Positions 18,182-27,011 of a stretch of DNA of 64,000 bases are shown here, piece by piece. How positions within the stretch are numbered: the first letter of the stretch is position 1; every line of letters starts with the position of its first letter. The position numbers and the translations under genes are program-made. Under the pieces are notes generated by a model. That model was not told where the DNA came from. It saw only the letters and a list, made by a program, of their open reading frames with translations, and did no database searches. The DNA lies in NCBI GenBank assembly GCA_019638615.1, contig JAHBTL010000009.1:157800-221799 (forward strand). Direction: 5' to 3'. The stretch is from Chitinophagaceae bacterium (GTDB taxonomy: Bacteria > Bacteroidota > Bacteroidia > Chitinophagales > Chitinophagaceae).

Positions 18182-19996
18182 TTATCTTTTTGTAATGATG
18201 GGAACATTTATGATCACACGCGTGCCGGTAATATTCTCTTCTTTTATTTCTTCTATTTTTAATGAAATTTCAGTTTTATACACTTTGTTTAATAAGCCGA
18301 TCCTTTCCATGGTATTGCTGATCCCCCTGGACTGATACTGCTTTTGATTGTCTGTTTTCAACAACCTGCTTTGCGCGATCCCAATGCCATCGTCTGTAAT
18401 GATTACAACAATCGTTTTACCTTTTTTCTGAAATTGCAGCAAAAGCTTTCCTTTACCGGGCCTGTATCTCAATCCATGCCATACCGCGTTTTCCAGGTGG
18501 GGCTGTATGAGCATGTTGGGTATTAATATTGCTTCCGCATCAATTTCCTCTGGCAGATCGATCGTATAATCAAACTTTTCGCTGAACCGCTGGTGTTCAA
18601 GCTCAAGGTATCTTTTTAGCTGATCTATTTCAACGCTCAGCGGTACGAGGTCCTTACCCGAATTTTCCATTACATTTCGCATCAGGCTGCTATAGGAGGT
18701 AAGATACTTATTGGCTTCCAGTTCATTGTTTTCTGCTATGTATTGATTTACGCTGTTAAGGCTGTTAAATATGAAATGCGGGTTCATTTCCCTGCGTAAG
18801 GATTGCAAGGCGATTTTTTTGTTCTTTATACGGATAGCAGACAAAGCGCGCGCGATGAATATTAATAGTAACGTCATTAATACAACAGAGCCGATCAGGA
18901 AGTAGTTGAACCTGGTTTTCTTTTGCATTAATTCATTTTGCAGGACTTTTTCTTTTTCAAGCTCCTTAATCCGTTCTTCGGTTACTTCAAAAAGTTTGCT
19001 ATCTACCAGGGAACTGTCTTTCTTTATTATGGAATCCAGGTTGTTTAAGAAAGTTTGGTACGTTCTGGTGGCATCTTCATTCCTGTTTTGTGTTTTGTAA
19101 AATGCAGCCAGCAGCAGCGCGCTTGTTTTTGCTTTACCGGTATTGCCCGATGCCACTGCCAGGTTGTATGCTTCCTGCAGCAACATGTCAGCGTGCTTAA
19201 AGTTTTTATGCTGTTGATAGTATTCTGACAATATATGCAACTGGTCAATCTGCTGTTCTGTATCACCCCCTTTTTTAGCTTCAGCCAGTACGGTTTCCGA
19301 TAAAGCGATGGCTTTGTCCAGCTCATTACCGGCGGCATATACGCCGGCTATTTTATTATTAAGGGATGCTATTTCTTTGGGATCGGGGCTGACTTCTATG
19401 GCCTTCTTAAAATTGCCAATAGCTTCGGTTGTATTGTTTTGGAGCACCTGCGATTCGGCTACCTGCCTGTAAGCATTGGAGGCTTCTTCTTTTTTACCTT
19501 CTTTTTCAAAAATGACCGCGTTGTCCTGTGCCAGGGCTTCTTGTTTTTGAGGGTTGTCGGTACGCAGGCGACCGGCATCGTTTAAGTTAGCCCGTTCAAG
19601 ATTACTGTCCCGGGTTTTTTTGGCCGCCGACTCGTAGTTCTCAATAGCAAGCTTTGTTTTTTCCTGCAGTTCCTGCACTTTGGCCAGATCACGCGTAACG
19701 GCAGCCACCTTATCTTCCCGCTTTAAGCGTTGGTAAATGCTTTTTGCTTTGGTAAGATAATCTTCCGCTTTACTGTAATCACCTTTGTTGATCAGTTCAT
19801 TTGCCAGTGTTTCATATTCCCTGGCCATATTTTCTTCATCATCGGTGGCCAACGCCTTTTTCAGGTTATCGGCTGCCTTTTTTACTTTAGAGGATTTTTT
19901 TTCACGGGGACTGTATGACGAGTCCCGCTTCTGGGCAGACAGGTCCATGCTTAATAAGCAGGCAGCCAAACAACATATGATAACAGTATAGCGCAT
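18182..19996 (-). CDS. TPR-sensor histidine kinase of the LytS/YehU type
   Basis: 604 residues from the ATG at 19996. Longer in-frame starts up to 20104 are rejected because MRYTVIICCLAACLLSMDLSAQ is a complete signal peptide. About seven TPR-like helix pairs at residues 30-340 lie in the periplasm. A transmembrane helix at about 372-394 precedes a His_kinase core (pfam06580 type) with phospho-acceptor H407 in REMNPHFIFNSLNS. A C-terminal ATPase has DDGIGI. This architecture is common in Bacteroidota, where the TPR domain senses unknown periplasmic proteins or ligands. It is paired with the LytTR regulator immediately downstream. Confidence 0.93.
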   Translation of the reverse strand: MRYTVIICCLAACLLSMDLSAQKRDSSYSPREKKSSKVKKAADNLKKALATDDEENMAREYETLANELINKGDYSKAEDYLTKAKSIYQRLKREDKVAAVTRDLAKVQELQEKTKLAIENYESAAKKTRDSNLERANLNDAGRLRTDNPQKQEALAQDNAVIFEKEGKKEEASNAYRQVAESQVLQNNTTEAIGNFKKAIEVSPDPKEIASLNNKIAGVYAAGNELDKAIALSETVLAEAKKGGDTEQQIDQLHILSEYYQQHKNFKHADMLLQEAYNLAVASGNTGKAKTSALLLAAFYKTQNRNEDATRTYQTFLNNLDSIIKKDSSLVDSKLFEVTEERIKELEKEKVLQNELMQKKTRFNYFLIGSVVLMTLLLIFIARALSAIRIKNKKIALQSLRREMNPHFIFNSLNSVNQYIAENNELEANKYLTSYSSLMRNVMENSGKDLVPLSVEIDQLKRYLELEHQRFSEKFDYTIDLPEEIDAEAILIPNMLIQPHLENAVWHGLRYRPGKGKLLLQFQKKGKTIVVIITDDGIGIAQSRLLKTDNQKQYQSRGISNTMERIGLLNKVYKTEISLKIEEIKEENITGTRVIINVPIITKR

Positions 19997-20106
19997 TGTT
20001 ATGATCCCGGCTGTAAAAATAGCATATTTAAAATGTATGCACCCTGGTTTCACCCAGTCGCAAGGCCATTTCACCAAGTGATACAAAAACAAAAAAATAG
20101 CCATTC

Positions 20107-20114
20107 TATTTTTG
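20107..20114 (+). promoter_or_regulatory. Candidate -7 box of the vWA gene
   Basis: TATTTTTG matches TAnnTTTG 24 bp before the ATG at 20139. A clear TTTG -33 box is not seen at the usual distance, so this is tentative. Confidence 0.35.
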
Positions 20115-20138
20115 ATTCATCATCATAAAATATTTGTT

Positions 20139-21314
20139 ATGAAAGTAAGATCAATAACAGCAGTCATTTTATTATCGTCTACCATCACGTTTGGCAATTG
20201 CCGGTTGCCATCCACCAGGGCCCAGGATCATACAGGGACGGGTATAAACAAGCAACCGGAAAAGAACAAAGCCGACAATACCAAAATACAGGTGGTGTTG
20301 CTGCTTGATACTTCCAATAGCATGGATGGATTGATTGAACAGGCAAAATCCCGGTTATGGAATATCATTAATACCATTACCACGCTTAAATACCAGGGTA
20401 AAGAACCGGTAGTGGAAATAGCTTTATATGAATATGGCAATGACGGTTTGTCGAAGCAATCGAATTATATCCGCCAGGTAACGCCATTGGTAACCGATCT
20501 TGACCTGATCTCGGAAAAGCTGTTCTCCTTGCGTACCAATGGCGGCAGTGAATATTGCGGCGCAGTAATAAATGAAGCTGTAAAAAAGCTTTCCTGGGGT
20601 AAAGAAAAAGCAGACATGAAGCTGATTTACATCGCGGGTAATGAGGACTTTAACCAGGGGAGCATCAGTTATAAAGAAAGCATTTCCGCGGCGATGAGCC
20701 AGGATATATTTGTAAATACCATTTATTGCGGCGATAGAAAGGAAGGGATCAACATTTTATGGAAGGATGGAGCAGACAGGGGTGGAGGTAAATATTTCAA
20801 TATTGATTCCGACCAAAGGATCAGATTCGTTGAAACACCTTATGATGCGCAGATTGAAGCCTGCGATATCCGCATCAACAATACGTATATCGGTTATGGG
20901 GGGCAGGGGCGACTGAAAAAAGAGAACCAGGTTTTGCAGGACAATAATGCCAAATCCATTCACAAAGGAAATTACACGGAAAGGGCGGTCAGTAAATCCA
21001 AATCAGCCTATAAAAATCAAAGCTGGGATATGGTTGATCTGGCAAAAGAAGATAAAGCAGCGTTGAAAAACCTGAGAGAGGAAGATCTACCTGCCGAATT
21101 GAAAGGGAAAGCAAAAGTAGAAATAGAAGCCATAGTTGCTGAAAAAACGAAAGAAAGAGAAGCGATACAAAAGGAAATAGCGGCTTTATCTGTTAAGCGC
21201 CAGCAATACATTGATGAGCAGGTTAAAAAGAATCCCGAAGCAGATGATCTGGGAGAAGCGATCAATAAGTCTATCCGGGAGGTAGCGGTTAAAAAGGGCT
21301 ATACGATACGGTAA
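20139..21314 (+). CDS. Secreted von Willebrand factor A domain protein
   Basis: 391 residues from the ATG at 20139; the TTG at 20112 would place extra residues before a signal peptide (MKVRSITAVILLSSTITFGNC), possibly a lipoprotein signal. The vWA domain at about 40-240 has a MIDAS start, VVLLLDTSNSM (DxSxS), and conserved acidic/Thr positions further on. The C-terminal third (about 290-391) is charged and helical, ending in AVKKGYTI. The role is probably metal-dependent protein binding at the cell surface or periplasm; the partner is unknown. It is divergent from the LytS kinase gene. Confidence 0.85.
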   Translation: MKVRSITAVILLSSTITFGNCRLPSTRAQDHTGTGINKQPEKNKADNTKIQVVLLLDTSNSMDGLIEQAKSRLWNIINTITTLKYQGKEPVVEIALYEYGNDGLSKQSNYIRQVTPLVTDLDLISEKLFSLRTNGGSEYCGAVINEAVKKLSWGKEKADMKLIYIAGNEDFNQGSISYKESISAAMSQDIFVNTIYCGDRKEGINILWKDGADRGGGKYFNIDSDQRIRFVETPYDAQIEACDIRINNTYIGYGGQGRLKKENQVLQDNNAKSIHKGNYTERAVSKSKSAYKNQSWDMVDLAKEDKAALKNLREEDLPAELKGKAKVEIEAIVAEKTKEREAIQKEIAALSVKRQQYIDEQVKKNPEADDLGEAINKSIREVAVKKGYTIR

Positions 21315-21370
21315 TGCAGGTAAATCTGTTAGGCGACAGTGCAGATGTTGAGCATTAGTACAAATGTCAG

Positions 21371-21437
21371 GCAGATCTCTCCTGCGCGAAAAGGTAATTA
21401 AATTACAGTGTTCGCGTTGGCTCAGTCGAGATGACGG
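21371..21437. repeat. REP-like intergenic sequence
   Basis: GCAGATCTCTCCTGCGCG at 21371 and GGCTCAGTCGAGATGACGG ending at 21437 frame a short stretch that resembles the GAGATT...TCGAAATGACG class of dispersed bacterial repeats. It lies inside the artificial 5' extension of the next reading frame, arguing that this extension is not coding. Confidence 0.4.
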
Positions 21438-21486
21438 AAACCGTGAACGTCAACCTCTGTTAGCTGCAACCCTACAATATCAGCGT

Positions 21487-22134
21487 ATGAAACAAATAGT
21501 AATGACATTTCTTTTTTCTGCAACAGTATCAACCTGGGCGCTTGGACAAAAGCCGGGCAAAGACGAAGTAAATCTTTCAGACCCGTTCCAGATTGATAGC
21601 TCTGACTATTTCTTAATTCCTGAACTTATTGATAATGACAATCAACAGGCATATGGAAAGGGAAAAGGTTATTTGCCATGGGGCAATTATAGCCACATAA
21701 TTTTTTACAACGCCAAGACAAATCAAAGTAAAAAATTATTCAAAGGTCAATTGGCATTAATTGCTCCATTTTACTCAGGAAGATACTATTACGACGATGA
21801 CAGGGAAAAAGAGGTACCTGCAAACATCTTGTCTAAACATATTGTTTATTTAGCCAGGACAGACAACTTTAATGGTGATCATGCCCTGGACACAGACGAC
21901 CCGGTATATTTATACATATCCACTAAGGCAGGCGATAATTTAAAACAAATTACACCGAAGGGATTTAATGTAATTTCATGGACAGTTTCCAAAGACAGGA
22001 AAATGCTTTTGGTAAAAGGACAGAACGATAAAAACGGGAATAAAAAGTTTGGGAATGGCGATGATGAATTGTATTACAGGATTGATTTGGATGACGACGT
22101 CTCCAAAATACAGTGCTACCAAATAAACTTGTAA
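21487..22134 (+). CDS. Secreted hypothetical protein with Asp-rich loops
   Basis: 215 residues. The frame is open from 21364, but residues before the Met at 21487 read through a repeat-like sequence, and MKQIVMTFLFSATVSTWALGQ is a clear signal peptide, so 21487 is chosen. The mature part is rich in beta strands and acidic loops (DNFNGDHALDTDDPVYLY; NDKNGNKKFGNGDDELYY), which could bind calcium in a propeller-like fold. Not recognised as a named family. It is followed immediately by element B. Confidence 0.65.
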   Translation: MKQIVMTFLFSATVSTWALGQKPGKDEVNLSDPFQIDSSDYFLIPELIDNDNQQAYGKGKGYLPWGNYSHIIFYNAKTNQSKKLFKGQLALIAPFYSGRYYYDDDREKEVPANILSKHIVYLARTDNFNGDHALDTDDPVYLYISTKAGDNLKQITPKGFNVISWTVSKDRKMLLVKGQNDKNGNKKFGNGDDELYYRIDLDDDVSKIQCYQINL

Positions 22135-22141
22135 ATGAAGT

Positions 22142-22946
22142 GGGGCTGACCAAAAGGTCGTCATTGCGGGTTATTAATTAGGCGGGTCTCAATCATAGCG
22201 GTAATGACGTTGAGTTAACAGCAGCCGTAAATGTAGAGATTGCTTCGCCACACATCAGTCCTGATTTTTAGAATACATACGGCGGCTGCCAATGACATGT
22301 TATCCAGTTTGATGTTTATCAACCGGTTGTGAACTTCAATTTGTTGTTGCACAAACTCAGTTCTCCTTTCAACTACAATTCCTCCGCTTTTTTCTGTTAC
22401 TTTTTTGCGGAAAAAAGTAACCCAAAAGCCGCCGAAATCCCTGCCAGCCGGCAGGCTGGGACTACGGCCGATTTCGGGAACGCTCTGATGAAGCTTTAGT
22501 ACTACTGTGAATTCAGCAACAGAACCCTGATACGTTTGCTGATAACTTAGCCGACTTAGGATACTTACAAATCAGAAAGCTGTAACAAGCAAATGCAACA
22601 TGTCATATCTTCATTGATTTGGCCCCTAATTTTTTACTCGCAAAGACGGGTAAGAGGTTGAGCTAATGTATACTTTGCTTTGGTGCTGGTTGTAAACCCA
22701 AAACAATTTTAGCGTCATTGCGATCCCGCCCACAGGTTGTGTTGAATTAAGCGCATATCGCGGCGGTAGAAGCAATCTCCTGATAGCATTTGGTAATTAA
22801 CTATTTGGGTAATACGTCATTGGCACCCGCCGCCGCAGAGAAGCAATCTATAACACATAAATTTATATCATTCAATGAGATTGCTTTCCCGCCAGAAGCG
22901 GGGATTCCTTCCGCAAAGACATTCAACGGACTTTTTGGTCAGCTCA
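22142..22946. repeat. Compound intergenic repeat (element B)
   Basis: About 805 bp with no ordinary gene. The left end is GGGGCTGACC then AAAAGGTCGTCATTGCGGG; the right end is ATTCAACGGACTTTTTGGTC then AGCTC, an inverted match. Sub-blocks include further GTCATTGCGATCC, GAAGCAATCT and AATGAGATTGCTT copies at 22680-22900. Between about 22285 and 22632 lies an inner module whose reverse complement matches 49163-49495 in element C. The module carries the GTTACTTTTTT/AAAAAAGTAAC palindrome and a CCTGCCAGCCGGCAGG palindrome. It separates a secreted protein gene from the polysaccharide utilisation locus. Confidence 0.75.
22215..22480 (-). other. Short conserved reading frame inside element B
   Basis: On the minus strand a frame reads ...GGFWVTFFRKKVTEKS... 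then ERRTEFVQQQIEVHNRLINI and continues to a TAA at 22217-22215. The same frame exists in element C (GGFLVTFFRKKVTEKS... ERKVEFIHQQIEFYDQLINI). The substitutions between copies keep the frame and are often conservative. No start codon is convincing and the upstream part shifts frame by one base between copies, so it may be a decayed gene fragment. Confidence 0.35.
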
Positions 22947-23053
22947 CCAGAGGGAAGTGTTCCAGCCTAAAAAATCGAAACCGTTCCGTAAAAAAGCTGG
23001 AAACACAAATGTTTAACCGTTCGCTACCATAGCCGATTGCTTACAGCCTTCGG

Positions 23054-25417
23054 CTATTTCGTTTTCAGTTCAATATTCAACAGTTGCTGGTTTCGGATCA
23101 CAGTAAGAGGTATGTGCCCCGTCCAGTTCAGTGTCTGGTAAGTATCTATCAGTTGTTTTACATCCTTTACAGGTTTTCCACCGGCAGAACGGATCACATC
23201 TTTGCTTTGCAATCCCGACTGAGCGAGCAGGCTGTTGTTTTCCACAGATAATATGATAACACCTGTTTCGTCGGGCAGCCCGTACGCCGAACGATCGCCC
23301 AACCCATCTACTGATTTTATCATCCCTCCTAAAAAGCTGACAGCAATCGATTTATCTGCCAGCCCCGCGTCGGTGATCAATACAGGTATCTGGGGTTGCT
23401 GGGATATTTTTTTGAGGGAAGGCTTCTGTACTCCAAACTCATTCATCGGAAAATTTTTAAAGCCCAATGCCAATGCAGGCGAGTTGGGCGATACGGTATA
23501 GTCTCCATTCGCGGGGTTTACGAACAGGGGATCACCTGCTATGCTGTTTTTATCGGTACCCCTTGATTGCGCGTCATGCAACGCAGCTGTATCAGGGAAC
23601 AGGTTGTTATCAATTTTCCTGCCCCAGTCGTTTACCTGTATCGGGGCGTATTTTTTCATTACGATATTCTTTTCAAAAACATCACCGCTGTTCCTGAACC
23701 ATACGTGCGGATGAAAAGAATTGTTGATCATAATATTGTTTTCAACGATGCGGTAAAAGCCCTCCCGTAATTTGAGCCCGCCGTTCAGACACAGGTTGTT
23801 GTAAATATGGTAGTTGGAGGAACCGTCGTCCAGGTCTATGTCCCAGCCGTGATCACAACGGAAACGGTTGTTGCGTATGATGGTTTGCTTTTGCGCGTCC
23901 AGCAGGATCAGCTCAGGATGCGCTGCCGCAAGACTGTCCATGTATTTTCTGCCGGGTGCCCAAAACCGGTCGCGTCCCCAGGAATTAAATGACCCGTGAT
24001 CTCCTGTTTCTCTCACCGTATTAAAAACATCATTGAACTCAATAATATGCCCGCCGAAAGCGCCATCGCCAATGTTAATTCCCGCACGGGAAGTTTGATA
24101 AATGCTGTTATGACTAACTGTAATTTCAGATGCTACCTGTATCTGCACACCCGTGGCTTGTTTTTCAATATCGCCAAGATCGTGCAAAAGATTACCGGAT
24201 ACTGCGCAGTTCTGCGGAAAGTTGTTGGTGAGTGGTCCGGGCGTTTTATCCAACTGGTTATAAGGAACAAAATTTTCGTAGCCGAACGACGGAGAACGTA
24301 CCGCCTTTGTATCGCCGATAAAGCAAACCGCGTTCGCCCCTGTATTATAAATATGGCAGCCGGTAATGGTATCGTATTGATTATAGTTGCTTACCATAAC
24401 AGCATTTCCGCCAATGCCTTCAAATACACAATCGGCTATCTTGCAATATTCAGTACCGTCCAGTAAAATAGTGCCGCCACGGTATATGGTCCAATCGCTG
24501 CGCAGCAACGGCTCTTTGGTATCCATGAAGCTTCTTTCATTATGCGCGAAGCGTATGCCTGTGATCCGTATATGTTTGAGAGGAAGGGCTTCCGTTCCCT
24601 TTAATTCGATGGTATTTTTTAGTTGAGCTACTTCAATAGTTGCTTTTGTTATATCAGTTCCCTGGGGGGGATAATAATAAAGAATGTTTTTGCTTTTGTC
24701 CAGCCACCATTCTCCAGGGGAGTCCAGTTCTTCAAAAATATTTTCAACAAAGCGGTATTTTTCATGCATTTTGTTGGGACGGTTGTTCTGCCAGCCTCCT
24801 TCCATTTGCAGGTTGCCTTCACTATCGGCGCCGGTTATGCGATAATGGAAGCCGCCCCACTCGTAGGCATGCAGCGCGTGGACATACCCTCCTGCGGGGG
24901 CTTTCCATTTTTTTACCCTTTCCGGTGCAATGGCGTCTGCTGCGGTGCCATGAAATATCCTGGCTGTAGAATCGTAATTGGGATACCGTGCCAGCGGTTG
25001 CAGCGTATTGTTGACGTACATTCTTTCAAAAGAAATACCGGCGGGAACATTGGCCATATACATCCCGTTCTTCCAGGGCTTCCACTGCAGTTGCAGCCTT
25101 TTACCGGCGCTGATGGTCACCACTTCGTTGTTATAAGCGGTTATTTGTAAAGAAGCTGGCTGAAAACGGGTAGCATCGATCGTAATGGTTTTGCCTGTGT
25201 AGTAAATGCCTTTCCGTAAAGCGATGGTTACATCTTTCGACTTTATTTGCGAAGCTGCTTCCAGGGCGTGGTGCAGGGTTTTAAAAGGCTTGTTAACAGA
25301 GCCGTTATTCCTGTCGTTACCATTGGGAGATACAAAAAAGTTTACCTGTGCAGTCAGGGTAAAAGAAAAGATTATTAAAGCAGCACACAGGGAGTATCTT
25401 TTTAATAATGTAGGCAT
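23054..25417 (-). CDS. Secreted parallel beta-helix protein with C-terminal PDZ domain (possible GH141-like)
   Basis: 787 residues. Signal peptide MPTLLKRYSLCAALIIFSFTLTAQ is cut before VNFFVSPNGNDRNNGS, the usual start of Bacteroidota right-handed beta-helix enzymes. Residues about 25-640 are beta-helix coils (repeats such as CKIADCVFEGIGGNAVMVSN and HSIYQTSRAGINIGDGAFGG) with the conserved GDHGSFNSWGRDRFW. Residues about 700-787 are a PDZ-like domain (GVIILSVENNSLLAQSGLQ, KDVIRSAGGKPV). The fold and the early SFERMYVNNTLQPLARYP segment resemble GH141 fucosidase/xylanase proteins, but assignment to that family is inference. It is the last gene of the FecR-controlled locus. A hairpin (23029-23036 with 23050-23057) overlaps the stop. 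Confidence 0.8.
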   Translation of the reverse strand: MPTLLKRYSLCAALIIFSFTLTAQVNFFVSPNGNDRNNGSVNKPFKTLHHALEAASQIKSKDVTIALRKGIYYTGKTITIDATRFQPASLQITAYNNEVVTISAGKRLQLQWKPWKNGMYMANVPAGISFERMYVNNTLQPLARYPNYDSTARIFHGTAADAIAPERVKKWKAPAGGYVHALHAYEWGGFHYRITGADSEGNLQMEGGWQNNRPNKMHEKYRFVENIFEELDSPGEWWLDKSKNILYYYPPQGTDITKATIEVAQLKNTIELKGTEALPLKHIRITGIRFAHNERSFMDTKEPLLRSDWTIYRGGTILLDGTEYCKIADCVFEGIGGNAVMVSNYNQYDTITGCHIYNTGANAVCFIGDTKAVRSPSFGYENFVPYNQLDKTPGPLTNNFPQNCAVSGNLLHDLGDIEKQATGVQIQVASEITVSHNSIYQTSRAGINIGDGAFGGHIIEFNDVFNTVRETGDHGSFNSWGRDRFWAPGRKYMDSLAAAHPELILLDAQKQTIIRNNRFRCDHGWDIDLDDGSSNYHIYNNLCLNGGLKLREGFYRIVENNIMINNSFHPHVWFRNSGDVFEKNIVMKKYAPIQVNDWGRKIDNNLFPDTAALHDAQSRGTDKNSIAGDPLFVNPANGDYTVSPNSPALALGFKNFPMNEFGVQKPSLKKISQQPQIPVLITDAGLADKSIAVSFLGGMIKSVDGLGDRSAYGLPDETGVIILSVENNSLLAQSGLQSKDVIRSAGGKPVKDVKQLIDTYQTLNWTGHIPLTVIRNQQLLNIELKTK

Positions 25418-25463
25418 GTGATTGTACTGTTTTGTTACGGGTGGCTGAATGTGGGTGAAATTA

Positions 25464-26927
25464 CTATTTAGCCGGCACTAAGCTTTCTTTTACGTGTTTA
25501 AGCAGGGTAAGCGTTTCCGGTGAAATGGTTCCGTCCTGGTATATCTGCACATTCATTACCGGGAGGTTCTTTCTGAGCCTGGCTTCTTTCACAATGTTCG
25601 CCAGCGAATCGGACGAAAGTAAAGGAGGCGGAATGACCTGGTTAGGCTCTGTATGTGTCCAGTCGCCGGGCTCCAGCAGTCCGCAAAACGTAGCTTTTAA
25701 CCCCTGCTGCGGTCCTGAAATAAAATATCCGTCACCGCCAACGGGTAAGTACGGATTACCAACGCCGGCAGCATGAAGCGTAATACCATGTTCTCCGCCA
25801 TAGAAGTCCTGGAAGTCGGTGAATCTCGGGTATATCCAGGAATTATAACAAACGATCATGTTTTTATCGTTTTGTTTGATCGCCGACGTGATAGCCTTAA
25901 AAGGGGCATTATAAGGATACAGCCCCATTCCATCATCAATCCAAACGCCTGCTATTTTATTCGCATAACGCTTTCCTATTTCATCATAAATTGAAATAAG
26001 CCGATCAAAAAATACTTTATTCCCTCCCCGGACAAGCCTGTCTTCTTTTTTCCAGCCCAGCCTGTTGATCCTGAAGTTGCAATATACAATCAGTTGAATG
26101 TCGTTCTGTAGCAGCGCTTCTGCCATGTCTGCTACCAGGTCTCTTTGGGTAGTATTGCCCGGAAGCAACCGGTCGAGTGTTGTTAACGGAGCCGGGAAAG
26201 TTTGCAGATCCCAACTGGTAGTGAGGATGATGAAGTCAGCCCCGGTGCTTTTTACTAATTGGGCGAAAGCCGAAACATCAAAATCGTTTACGGCGTCGGC
26301 ATATGATTTTGCCTTTCCTGTTTCAGGTTGGCTGCGTGCGTTCCAGTGAAAAAAAAGCCCATACATGGCATTGTTAAGCCAGGCGGGTTTGCTGCGTAAT
26401 TTTTCAGCTTCCTTTGTTTGCTCAGCCCATGCCTCTTCTGTCGCCATTTCAATTGAATAGATATCCAGCACTATTTTTTGTTCACCGGGCATCGAGGTAA
26501 TTTGCAGTCGCAATTGCTGAACGTCTGTATCCAGTTTGATGGAGCCGGGAAAAAATATTTTGTTCCAGCCTTTATTGTTTACCTGTAGGGTAATATTGGT
26601 TTTGCCTGCAGAAAGTCTTAATTCAACCGGTGAATGAACATTGGTTTTAAGATTGATCAAAGCAGCAGCTTTGTAAAGTCCCTGCCTGGGTATATGTACG
26701 TTCCAGCTACACGTTTGTTCTTTGCCCGACCAATTTTCAATGGCAAATACTTTAGGGTCTTTGTCGAGATCTTGATAACGGTGAATGGATAATCCACCAG
26801 TAAGTGTGGCTTCCGCAGCAGGCAGATTGGTCACTTCGTTAAACCTAAGGGATATTGTTGGTTGTGAAAACGAGTTGTAATGTAAGAGCAAAAGGGTACA
26901 GAGCCGGAGTCCATTCATTATTTTCAT
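25464..26927 (-). CDS. Secreted GH29-like (alpha-L-fucosidase-type) glycosidase
   Basis: 487 residues from the ATG at 26927, where MKIMNGLRLCTLLLLHYNSF then SQ makes a signal peptide; an in-frame start at 26954 is less likely. Residues about 20-165 are a beta-sandwich, carbohydrate-binding-like module (WSGKEQTCSWNVHIPRQGLY). Residues about 180-480 form a TIM barrel with MYGLFFHWNARS, the GH29 signature region, STGADFIILTTSWD, and GVWIDDGMG with D331/D332 at the nucleophile position. The usual His pair of fucosidases (HxxH-type) is not clear, so activity on fucose is probable but unproven. It lies between susD and the beta-helix gene. Confidence 0.75.
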   Translation of the reverse strand: MKIMNGLRLCTLLLLHYNSFSQPTISLRFNEVTNLPAAEATLTGGLSIHRYQDLDKDPKVFAIENWSGKEQTCSWNVHIPRQGLYKAAALINLKTNVHSPVELRLSAGKTNITLQVNNKGWNKIFFPGSIKLDTDVQQLRLQITSMPGEQKIVLDIYSIEMATEEAWAEQTKEAEKLRSKPAWLNNAMYGLFFHWNARSQPETGKAKSYADAVNDFDVSAFAQLVKSTGADFIILTTSWDLQTFPAPLTTLDRLLPGNTTQRDLVADMAEALLQNDIQLIVYCNFRINRLGWKKEDRLVRGGNKVFFDRLISIYDEIGKRYANKIAGVWIDDGMGLYPYNAPFKAITSAIKQNDKNMIVCYNSWIYPRFTDFQDFYGGEHGITLHAAGVGNPYLPVGGDGYFISGPQQGLKATFCGLLEPGDWTHTEPNQVIPPPLLSSDSLANIVKEARLRKNLPVMNVQIYQDGTISPETLTLLKHVKESLVPAK

Positions 26928-27011
26928 AACCGGAAAGAATATTGAAATGAACAATAACCGGCCACCTGTTCATGATCAGACAGGCGGCCGGTTTGTATTA
27001 ATAATTAAAGC

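Noticed and set aside
21364-21486. N-terminal extension of the 22.1-kb secreted protein
   Set aside because: The extension translates a REP-like repeat and would bury the signal peptide.
22790-23032. 80-codon plus-strand frame in element B
   Set aside because: It runs through repeat blocks and has no start context or family resemblance; treated as part of the repeat.
24623-25150. 175-codon plus-strand frame opposite the beta-helix gene
   Set aside because: Antisense to a conserved secreted protein; no independent support.
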